Below are positions 1 to 6,887 of a stretch of 64,000 nucleotides of DNA, piece by piece. Position 1 is the stretch's first letter. Each line of letters opens with the position of its first letter. This DNA comes from Gemmatimonadetes bacterium bin94 (GTDB lineage: Bacteria; Gemmatimonadota; Gemmatimonadetes; Longimicrobiales; Gaopeijiaceae): positions 177,137 through 241,136 of the forward strand of contig MPNE01000002.1 in NCBI GenBank assembly GCA_002238865.1. Direction: 5' to 3'. Under the pieces are notes generated by a model. That model searched no databases and had not been told where the DNA came from. It was given only the letters and a program-made list of their open reading frames with translations. Both the position numbers and the translations under genes were made by a program.

Positions 1-1426
1 TGAGATCCTCGGAACCGACCCTGCCGTAGGACGAAGTCAAGGACTCCGTAGGGACGTCGGTGCGTCGCCCGAGAGCGGTAAAGACTTCAGCGCGGAATTC
101 CTCCGGCAGTCCCATGTCACGAAAGAGCTGCCAGAGCACCGTGCCCGAATCTTCGCGTCGATTCCGCCCAAGCGCCACGACTGCCGCACTCCGGAGATCT
201 TCGTCGTCAGACTGCCTGGCGAACCCGGATAGTGTCCGAAACGAACCTTCGGTAACGAACCGACGAAGTCCGAATATCGCCGCCTTCCGGACTTCCGAAC
301 TCGAATTGCTCGTGGCAGCTTTGATCAACTCCTGTTCGGCCTCCTCGGTGCTCTGTCGTGCGAGCCAGTTGACCGCCTGTCGACGTAAGTTCACGGAGCA
401 TTCATCCACGCGCTCCAGCACACTGCGCACGGGTCCCATCCGCTCTGTTTCCAGACGCAGCAAGGCCGTAAGCGCGGATTGCTGTACAGATTCGTTCTCG
501 CAACCTTCTCGATGCCGGTTACGGCTGTACAACAGGCCCGATTCGACACTCGTCAACCCAAAGGACTCCCGCCTTGACGCCGCCGATCCGGCCTGGGTCG
601 CGATTGTCACGGCCGCTGTCGCCACCCGCTGAACCGCGGCCGATCGGGCCTGTGCGGACGCCACGGTTGCTTCGGCCACGCGTCCCACACTATCGGCTCG
701 TGCCAACTGCGCCGCCACCGACTCGGCTTGCGTTCGCCGCACTGAATCAGCTCGGGCCTGCTGGGCTTCCACCAAACCCAGACGCCCACGCATTATTGAA
801 TCCATTCGGGCCTGCGCCTGCCGGGTCGCTATCAACGATGTACGTGCACGCTGGGTCGAGTCTGCCCATGCCCTCCGCAGCAATTCACGGGACTCACGCA
901 ATACCTCCGCGGCGGCTTCGGGGTCGCCACTTTCCCCCTGCTGGCGCCGAATCCGAAGGTGCAGGTCCTGGACTTCGTCATGGAGCCGACCCTGGTTGCC
1001 GTAATTGTCTTCGCCGGCCACTCCTTCGTAACCGGCCGTAAGCGTCTCAAGGAGGAGCAGCGCCTCGGGCAGGTCCCCCAGCCTGAACCGGGCAAAGGCC
1101 TCCCAATAGTAGGAATCGGCGTCGAATCGCGTGGACGCATGAACATTCCGAAGGGTTGCGAACAGATCGGCGGCGCGTTCGAACTCTTCCTGATTGACGG
1201 CGTGCCGCGCCTCCAGAAACAACCGTTCTTCTTCCTGTCGGCTCACTCCGTCCTGGGCTGCAAGGCGTTTGTATCCGGGGCCATCGAGCGCCCCGCCAAT
1301 CATCAACCCGGAGTCCGCCGCCAGGAGAGCGGCCAGGACTAGTCCAACAACTCGCGGCACGTGGACAAAGCCGCGCGAGTACCGCAAGCGTCCAGGCACC
1401 ATGCCATTTCGTGTGAGTTTGTACAT
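1..1426 (-). CDS. HEAT-repeat membrane-anchored protein (3' end outside window)
   Basis: The reading frame is open from an ATG at 1426 to the left edge, so the C-terminus is missing. A GGAGG lies 6 bases before the ATG. Residues about 27-45 form one hydrophobic segment (signal anchor or signal peptide). Residues 60-160 look like TPR-type helical pairs (ARHAVNQEEFERAADLF, YYWEAFARFRLGDLPEALLL). Residues about 175-265 are a low-complexity helical stretch built on repeated A-R-A-D-S and Q-A-R steps. From about 300 on there are HEAT-like repeats (SALTALLRLETERM, EVRKAAIFGLRRF, DLRSAAVVALGRN). It starts 31 bases after the anti-sigma-like gene, so it is probably co-transcribed with the sigma factor. 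HEAT arrays usually bind proteins. A role as a periplasmic sensor or partner of the anti-sigma is inference; no enzyme motif is visible. Confidence 0.85.
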   Translation of the reverse strand, partial: MYKLTRNGMVPGRLRYSRGFVHVPRVVGLVLAALLAADSGLMIGGALDGPGYKRLAAQDGVSRQEEERLFLEARHAVNQEEFERAADLFATLRNVHASTRFDADSYYWEAFARFRLGDLPEALLLLETLTAGYEGVAGEDNYGNQGRLHDEVQDLHLRIRRQQGESGDPEAAAEVLRESRELLRRAWADSTQRARTSLIATRQAQARMDSIMRGRLGLVEAQQARADSVRRTQAESVAAQLARADSVGRVAEATVASAQARSAAVQRVATAAVTIATQAGSAASRRESFGLTSVESGLLYSRNRHREGCENESVQQSALTALLRLETERMGPVRSVLERVDECSVNLRRQAVNWLARQSTEEAEQELIKAATSNSSSEVRKAAIFGLRRFVTEGSFRTLSGFARQSDDEDLRSAAVVALGRNRREDSGTVLWQLFRDMGLPEEFRAEVFTALGRRTDVPTESLTSSYGRVGSEDL

Positions 1427-1457
1427 CGTTATTCCTCCGTGACATCCACCACTCGGA

Positions 1458-2432
1458 TCAAATCTCCCCAAGGTCACTCGCCACGCGCAATCGCGTCAGA
1501 GTTCCCTGCCATTCCATGCTCTCCCGGGCCAACTGCCATTCGAATTCGGGCGCTTCCGGACCCAGCCGGGCGATCTGGATCAGCACCAGTTCCAGATCCT
1601 CGAGCAGTGCGTACTGCTGCGGCGACCGGGATCCCGGCATGTCCAGGAACGCACGTGTGTCCCCGAGCAGTTCCCGGGCCCATCTCGCCAGATCCTGCTG
1701 TGACCCGGGTGTGCCCTGGTCTATCCGGAACGCGGTAAGCAGTGTCGCGGCGCGCCCCAGGTGCTGAGTCGCAGGGTAGTGGTCCTCGGTATCAAACGGG
1801 TCCCGCAGGACCGCCGGCACTTCGAGATACGAGCCGTCGACCACCCCGGCCTCGGGCTCGCCGCCGGCGCGGGATGGCTCGACCACCGGTGCCGCGCGCA
1901 CGATGTCGCTGGTCGTGGCCAGCTGATCGTGCAACGCGGGATCTTCGCCCGACCTCGTGGCTTGCGGCTCCGCCGCCGGTACGCCGAATGCGGTCTCCGG
2001 CTCGGAAGCCGGAGTTGCGACGGAGTGATCTGCCGACCCAACGAAGGGCTGTGTAGTGCGTGTGCCCCGGCCGAGAGCAAGACCGAGAACGAGCGAAGCG
2101 GCCACCGTCAGGGCCGTAGCCCAACCGGCAGCGTTCCCCCGTCTGGTCCACCATCGTGGCCGGACAGGCCAACGGCGCAACGACCCGCGTGATTGCCCCG
2201 GCTGACGCCTACCGCCGATCTCAATGACCCCCGGCGACTCCCTCGAGACCCACGCCGCTTCGATGACCTTCCACATCTCCTCGCGAGGCGCCACTGGCGG
2301 CACGTGGTATAGCTGTCCGACGAGCCGCGCCTCCACCCCACCCCACATCGCCTCGCCAGGCGTCTCCGGCGGCTCGTTGTACCCCATCCCCTCCCGTCGA
2401 ACAAACTCGACAAACCGATCAAAATCGCTCAT
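1458..2432 (-). CDS. Anti-sigma-factor-like membrane protein
   Basis: A 324-residue protein starting at the ATG that overlaps the sigma-factor stop as ATGA. An earlier in-frame GTG exists at 2441 but is less likely. One transmembrane helix lies at about residues 102-120 (WATALTVAASLVLGLAL), flanked by an Arg/Trp-rich stretch, giving a cytoplasmic N-domain and an exported C-domain. The cytoplasmic part holds two copies of one motif, at about 18-37 and 42-61, each reading Y-x-x-PP-x-x-P-x-E-M-W-x-x-(V/I)E. No zinc-binding HxxxCxxC anti-sigma motif is seen. The role is inferred from its position directly after an ECF sigma gene and from its topology. The exported part has no recognised domain beyond helical segments near the C-terminus. 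Confidence 0.75.
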   Translation of the reverse strand: MSDFDRFVEFVRREGMGYNEPPETPGEAMWGGVEARLVGQLYHVPPVAPREEMWKVIEAAWVSRESPGVIEIGGRRQPGQSRGSLRRWPVRPRWWTRRGNAAGWATALTVAASLVLGLALGRGTRTTQPFVGSADHSVATPASEPETAFGVPAAEPQATRSGEDPALHDQLATTSDIVRAAPVVEPSRAGGEPEAGVVDGSYLEVPAVLRDPFDTEDHYPATQHLGRAATLLTAFRIDQGTPGSQQDLARWARELLGDTRAFLDMPGSRSPQQYALLEDLELVLIQIARLGPEAPEFEWQLARESMEWQGTLTRLRVASDLGEI

Positions 2433-2971
2433 GATGCCCACTCCCCCGCATGCACCGCCAAGTCATCGCGCAGTCTGCTCCGAGCGCGAAACAGCTGGCA
2501 CTTCGAAGTCCCCGTCTTGATGCCCAGGATCTCGCCGATCTCCCGGTGCGTGTACCCTTCCACATCGTGAAGCACGAATACGGCCCGGCTGCGCTCGGGA
2601 AGCCGGTCGATCGCGCGGTAGAGGTCCTCCCGCAGGTCGGGTTCAACGCCCGACACCCTGGAGCCACCGGTCATCTGGTCGTCCAGGGGCGTCTCACGTG
2701 TCCTGAACCGCTTTACCTTCCTCAGTCCATTCAGCGACACGGTCGTGGCAATCGCAACGATCCAGGTGCCGAACGCCGCATCGCCCCGGAACGTGTCGAT
2801 CTTCGTGAAAGCGCGTACGAAGGTCTCCTGCGCAAAGTCCTGGGCGAGATCGTACTCTCCCGCAAACCGATAGCAGATCCGGAAGACCCGGTCGACGTGC
2901 GAATCGTACAGCGTGCGCGCGACCGACTGATCTCCGTCTTTCAACCGCTGTATGAGTTGCACTTCCGTCAC
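2429..2971 (-). CDS. ECF-type RNA polymerase sigma factor
   Basis: A 180-residue sigma-70 factor of the extracytoplasmic-function group. Region 2 is visible at about residues 25-90 (DLAQDFAQETFVRAF, FGTWIVAIATT) and region 4 at about 120-175 (LPERSRAVFVLHDVEGYTHREIGEILG, followed by the helix-turn-helix RARSRL). A GTG start at 2971 is chosen because it gives the normal family length. The frame stays open upstream to 3250, but that extension is Pro/Gly/Ala-rich and has no family counterpart. A short open frame with a GGAGG site ends exactly on this GTG (see the leader entry). The gene is followed by the anti-sigma-like gene with an ATGA overlap and then by the HEAT protein. It should direct polymerase to a stress or envelope regulon; the regulon cannot be read from the window. 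Confidence 0.9.
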   Translation of the reverse strand: MTEVQLIQRLKDGDQSVARTLYDSHVDRVFRICYRFAGEYDLAQDFAQETFVRAFTKIDTFRGDAAFGTWIVAIATTVSLNGLRKVKRFRTRETPLDDQMTGGSRVSGVEPDLREDLYRAIDRLPERSRAVFVLHDVEGYTHREIGEILGIKTGTSKCQLFRARSRLRDDLAVHAGEWAS

Positions 2972-2991
2972 CAAGCCGAGTCTCCGGTCAT
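2968..2991 (-). promoter_or_regulatory. Possible seven-codon leader peptide coupled to the sigma-factor start
   Basis: An ATG preceded by GGAGGACCGGCGC opens a frame of seven codons (MTGDSAW). Its TGA stop overlaps the GTG start of the sigma gene as GTGA. The Shine-Dalgarno-like sequence before this ATG is better than the one before the GTG. The layout would let ribosomes reach the sigma start by re-initiation. Whether it is translated is unknown; a 7-codon frame with an overlapping stop can arise by chance. Confidence 0.35.
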
Positions 2992-3236
2992 GCGCCGGTC
3001 CTCCTGCCTTCCAACCGGTGACACCCCCACGTCGGCGATTGGTTGCACTGGCCGCACCGGGTCGTGCCCCGCCGAACGGTCCAGGGACCGGAGGGGCAGC
3101 TCGTGCACTTTCTGGACCCATGGCCCTGGCCTCCGCAGACGCGATTCGGATCACATGATAGTATCGGGTGGACAACGCCTTTGCCCAATGGGTTGCATCG
3201 ATCGCGGGGCGGATACCCGGTTGTCCTGCATTGGAG

Positions 3237-5294
3237 TCAGAGCCCTCCACCGTTCAGCGGCTCCTCCGGTGCCTCGAGGTACCCCGCCTCGATGAACGCC
3301 ATGATCCCGAAGAGCCCACCCCAGGAATGGAACGGGTCGCTCGACAGCCGCTCGTCGTCCCCAGCCCCGGAGATCGAGGAGTAGTTCTCGCTGACGTATC
3401 CCTTGCGGTGCCATTCCGACACGAACATGTCAAGCGAACGGCGAGACAACTCGGCCGCAGTGTCGTACGTCTCCGCCTTCCGCAACCCCAGGTAGGTCAG
3501 GAAGTTCAAGGGTGGCCAGATGGCGCCTTTCCAGTATCTCTGCCGCGAGAAGGACGGGTCGTCGCGCGTCGTGGACGGCAAGACGTATTCGCCCCAGAAC
3601 TCGGCTGGATTGAGCAGGTGCTCCGTGATCATCCGCCGCGCGCGGCCGGGGCCCGCAACTCCCGCCAGGAGCGGATAGAACAACGTCGGCGAGCGCCGGC
3701 CCGACGGCCGGCCCAGGTCCGTGCGATAGTTGAGGTAGTAGCCGCGTTCCTCGACCCAGAGGCCGTCCAGCGCTTCCGAGAAGCGCCGGCCACGCTCCTC
3801 CAGCTCCGCCGCCTCGGCGGATCGCCCCAGCACCCTTGCCAACTCCGCCAGGGCGCGACAATCGGCAATGTACAGGCTGGTCAGTCCCACATCCTGCAGC
3901 TCAAGCGTGTTCTTCGCCGGATTGAAGGGGACGTCCTCGTACATCGGGGAGTCGTCCATGCCGGACTCGTAGCCGGCGGTGCGGTTCGTGCGCACGTCCG
4001 GTTCGTCGAACGGGTTGCGTGCCTCGTGGGAACCGTAGCTGAGGAGCCCCTCGTTGAGCCGCTTCCTCGGCCACCAGCGATTCCATTGCAGCAGCGGATC
4101 GAAGGCGGCTTCCAGAAACCAGCGCTCGGGGTATCGCCGGTACACCTCCCGCACCATGACCCCGCCGACCGGAGGCTGTGAACGGTCCCACGACTTGCTG
4201 CCGTTGCCCCGGTTGTCGTTGGGGAGGAAACCCTCGGCCGTCGCGCCCCGCAAGTGCTCGATCACATTGGCAATCGCAAGCTCCCGGTCGTCGAGCGAGG
4301 TCATGTAGGCCAGGAAGAAGTTGTCCCAGCCGAAGAGGGCCACACCGCCGTATTCCTGGTTCCAGAGGCGTCCGACGGTCGACACGACGCGTTCGTGGCG
4401 CGGCTCGTAGACGGTATTCCAGGCGATCCCGGACGAGACGGCCATGTAGGCGTCCGCGAGGTCGCCGTAGCGGTCGGCGCGCGCTTGCAGCGCCTGTTCG
4501 GCGGCGTGCAGCGCGGTGCGGATCTCGTCCAGACCGCGTGGCCGTCCGCTCGACACGCCCACAGCGCCGTCCAGGCGGACCACACGGTGCGGGAGCAGCG
4601 TCCCGGTGTAGGGATCCATCTCTGCGGTTCCCGCGACATGGATGGATTGCGTGCCGTTGGGCAGTCGCGCCAACAGGCCATCCGGGGCGGACTCGACCGC
4701 GCCGGGGCGGTTCCAGGCCAGCCCCGCGCTGACAACCAGTTCGTAGTGGCCAGGTTTGTCGGCCATTTCGGGCCCCAAATGGCGGACAACGTCCGTGGGG
4801 ACCGTCTCGCGCGGCGTGACCAGGACCACCAGATCCTCCCAGGCGTGGCCCGCTTCGACCGTGGCCGAGAGTCCCTGCCACTCGATGTCCAGCCGCATGT
4901 ACGATCCGTTCAGCGCGTGGACGCCGGGCCGGATCCGCTCCACGTCCTCGCCGCGCCGCCCGATCAGGGCATCGCTCAGGTAGCCCTCCTCGAGCCACGC
5001 GTGCCGCTTGAGCGCCAGGTCGACGGTCAATCCCTCGGGAAGGAGTACGTAGCGCAGCACGTCGCGGCTGTCCCAGGTGTTCCACCCTTGCGCCAGTTCC
5101 GCCTGGATCGCCCGGTATTCCTGGACATCGCCCACCTGCGAGTGGTACTCGGCGAGTCGGTCGGGCCACGGGCTCGCCACCTCCGCCACACGGTCATCGG
5201 CGTCCGGCGTCCCCTGCGTATCCCCGTCCACACACGCGGTCAGGCAAGGCCACACGAGCATGGCGGCAACGCCGCAAATCGGCTGGATGCGCAT
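3237..5294 (-). CDS. GH63/MGH1-like glycoside hydrolase lipoprotein
   Basis: A 685-residue exported glycosidase. The N-terminus is a lipoprotein signal with a lipobox ending at about Cys21 (PCLTAC). The C-terminal two thirds is an (alpha/alpha)6-barrel of the trehalase/GH63 type: FLPNDNRGNGSKSWDRSQPP, ESGMDDSPMYED, YWKGAIWPPLNFLTYLGL and WHRKGYVSENYSSISG are the strongest signatures. By analogy with GH63 the acid is the Asp of GMDDSP and the base the Glu of SENYSS; this is inferred from the family, not tested. Substrate is probably an alpha-linked glucoside or mannoside oligosaccharide. A GAGAG-type ribosome site precedes the ATG. It diverges from a sodium:solute symporter with a 51-base gap, which suggests one sugar-use locus. 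A palindromic element at 4754-4790 lies inside the gene. Confidence 0.85.
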   Translation of the reverse strand: MRIQPICGVAAMLVWPCLTACVDGDTQGTPDADDRVAEVASPWPDRLAEYHSQVGDVQEYRAIQAELAQGWNTWDSRDVLRYVLLPEGLTVDLALKRHAWLEEGYLSDALIGRRGEDVERIRPGVHALNGSYMRLDIEWQGLSATVEAGHAWEDLVVLVTPRETVPTDVVRHLGPEMADKPGHYELVVSAGLAWNRPGAVESAPDGLLARLPNGTQSIHVAGTAEMDPYTGTLLPHRVVRLDGAVGVSSGRPRGLDEIRTALHAAEQALQARADRYGDLADAYMAVSSGIAWNTVYEPRHERVVSTVGRLWNQEYGGVALFGWDNFFLAYMTSLDDRELAIANVIEHLRGATAEGFLPNDNRGNGSKSWDRSQPPVGGVMVREVYRRYPERWFLEAAFDPLLQWNRWWPRKRLNEGLLSYGSHEARNPFDEPDVRTNRTAGYESGMDDSPMYEDVPFNPAKNTLELQDVGLTSLYIADCRALAELARVLGRSAEAAELEERGRRFSEALDGLWVEERGYYLNYRTDLGRPSGRRSPTLFYPLLAGVAGPGRARRMITEHLLNPAEFWGEYVLPSTTRDDPSFSRQRYWKGAIWPPLNFLTYLGLRKAETYDTAAELSRRSLDMFVSEWHRKGYVSENYSSISGAGDDERLSSDPFHSWGGLFGIMAFIEAGYLEAPEEPLNGGGL
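4754..4790. repeat. Imperfect copy of the palindromic repeat seen at 13984
   Basis: GTTTGTCGGCCAT, a 12-base spacer and ATGGCGGACAAC form an imperfect inverted repeat inside the GH63-like coding sequence, where it encodes part of residues 168-180. It differs from the intergenic copy at 13984-14021 by one substitution in the left arm, one missing A in the right arm and a few bases in the spacer. It may be an old insertion kept in frame or a chance match; only a genome-wide count can tell. Confidence 0.45.
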
Positions 5295-5345
5295 TCGAAG
5301 TCTCTCGGTTAGGTTGGCTCCTGCTCACAACCTGGAACCGAAGAC

Positions 5346-6875
5346 ATGTCCTTTCAACCACTCGACGTCGCCGCCTTCATCGGCTTTCTGCTCCTTGTGG
5401 TGGGCATCTCCCTGTACGCGTCGCGCGGAAAGCACGACGCAAGCGACTACTTCCTCGCCGGACGCAACCTGCCGTGGTGGCTGATCGGTTTCTCGCTGAT
5501 CGCGTCCAACATCTCGACCGAGCACTTCGTCGGCATGGCGGGCCAGGGGTACGATCTCGGCCTTGCCATCGCCAGCTACGAATGGATGGCGGCGGTTACC
5601 CTGGTGCTGGTCGGACTCTTCTTCCTGCCCCGGTTCCTGCAGGCGGGCATCTACACGATCCCGGAATACCTGGAGTTCCGCTACGACGTGCGCACCCGCA
5701 CTCTGATGGCGGGCTTCATCATGGCGGCGTACGTGTTCGTGGCGCTGGCGACGGTGCTCTATTCGGGCGCCCTCGCGCTCGAGTCCATCTTCGGGATCGA
5801 CACGCTCCTGGGCATCTGGCTGATCGGCATTCTGGCCGGTGGCTACACGATCTACGGGGGCCTGAAGGCGGTCGTCTGGTCCGACCTCATTCAGGGCGTG
5901 GCCCTCCTGCTGGGCGGCGTCGTGGTGACGGTGCTCGGCTTTCGCGCCATGGGCGGGATCGACCCCTTCCTGGAGGCCGCGGACGGCAAGCTGCACACGG
6001 TCCTTCCGTGGAATCACCCCGAAATGCCGTGGCTGGCGGTCTTCATCGGCGGGCTCTGGATCCCGAACCTCTTCTACTGGGGATTGAACCAGTTCATCAC
6101 CCAGCGCACGCTCGCGGCGCGAAGTCTGGCGGACGGGCAGCGCGGGATCTTCCTGGCCGGGTTCATCAAGCTCGGCATACCGTTCATCATCGTCTTCCCC
6201 GGGATCATGGCCGCCGAGCTGTTCGCCGATCAGGTGACGAACCCCGACCAGGCGTACCCGGTCATGATGCGCGAACTGCTCCCCGCGGGGCTGACCGGCG
6301 CCATGTTCGCCGCACTCTTCGGGGCGGTTATGAGCTCGCTCGACTCGATGCTGAACTCGGCCGCGACGATCTTCAGCGTGGATCTGTTCAAGCGGCACCT
6401 GCGCCCGGAGGCGTCGGCGCGCCGGCTGATGAAGGTGGGACGCTGGACGACCGCGGCGCTGGTGCTGGTCGGATGCCTGTGGGCGCCGGTGGTGGCCCGG
6501 GCGGGCAGCGTCTTCGAGTACATCCAGATGTTCTGGGGATTCATCTCGCCCGGGATCGTGGCCGCGTTCCTCTTCGGGCTTTTCGTGCCGCGGACACCCC
6601 CGAAGGCCGCGTTCGGTGGAATGATCCTCGGGATTCCGGTCTACGGCCTGCTGCTGTGGTTCCTGCCCGAGGTCGCTTTCCTGCACCACATGGCCATCAC
6701 CTTTCTGGTGATTTCGGCGTACATGGCCACCCTGACGCTGCGTCAGGGTTTGGCCGAGCCGCGGGTGCTGCCGCGGGCGGCGGCCAAGGTGGACCTGACG
6801 CCGGCGCCGGGCGCGAAGTGGTGGGCAGGAGGGGTGATCGCCGGGGCGGCGGTGCTGTATGCGATCTTCTGGTGA
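5346..6875 (+). CDS. Sodium:solute symporter, SLC5/SSS family
   Basis: A 509-residue integral membrane protein of the solute:sodium symporter family, the usual length for 13-14 helices. The N-terminal signature is clear (SDYFLAGRNLPWWLIGFSL then IASNISTEHFVGMAGQGY). GGYTIYGGLKAVVWSDLIQG marks helix 5-6, and SSLDSMLNSAATIFSVD is the conserved sodium-site helix. The STEHF and YGGLKAVVWSD features are typical of the sugar and inositol (SGLT-like) branch, so a monosaccharide is the likeliest cargo. It diverges from the GH63-like lipoprotein with a 51-base gap, fitting uptake of the sugar that enzyme releases. It ends 12 bases from the end of the convergent peptidase gene. The long minus frame opposite it (5325-6689) is an antisense shadow. 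Confidence 0.93.
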   Translation: MSFQPLDVAAFIGFLLLVVGISLYASRGKHDASDYFLAGRNLPWWLIGFSLIASNISTEHFVGMAGQGYDLGLAIASYEWMAAVTLVLVGLFFLPRFLQAGIYTIPEYLEFRYDVRTRTLMAGFIMAAYVFVALATVLYSGALALESIFGIDTLLGIWLIGILAGGYTIYGGLKAVVWSDLIQGVALLLGGVVVTVLGFRAMGGIDPFLEAADGKLHTVLPWNHPEMPWLAVFIGGLWIPNLFYWGLNQFITQRTLAARSLADGQRGIFLAGFIKLGIPFIIVFPGIMAAELFADQVTNPDQAYPVMMRELLPAGLTGAMFAALFGAVMSSLDSMLNSAATIFSVDLFKRHLRPEASARRLMKVGRWTTAALVLVGCLWAPVVARAGSVFEYIQMFWGFISPGIVAAFLFGLFVPRTPPKAAFGGMILGIPVYGLLLWFLPEVAFLHHMAITFLVISAYMATLTLRQGLAEPRVLPRAAAKVDLTPAPGAKWWAGGVIAGAAVLYAIFW

Positions 6876-6887
6876 CGCATGTAGCTC

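Noticed and set aside
2972..3250. An N-terminal extension of the sigma factor beginning at the GTG at 3250.
   Set aside because: The extra 93 residues are Pro/Gly/Ala-rich, match no sigma region and would make the protein far longer than the family.
5325..6689. A 454-codon open frame opposite the sodium:solute symporter.
   Set aside because: It is rich in Arg, His and Gln with no fold or motif, lies entirely opposite a clear SSS gene, and is what antisense of high-GC coding DNA produces.
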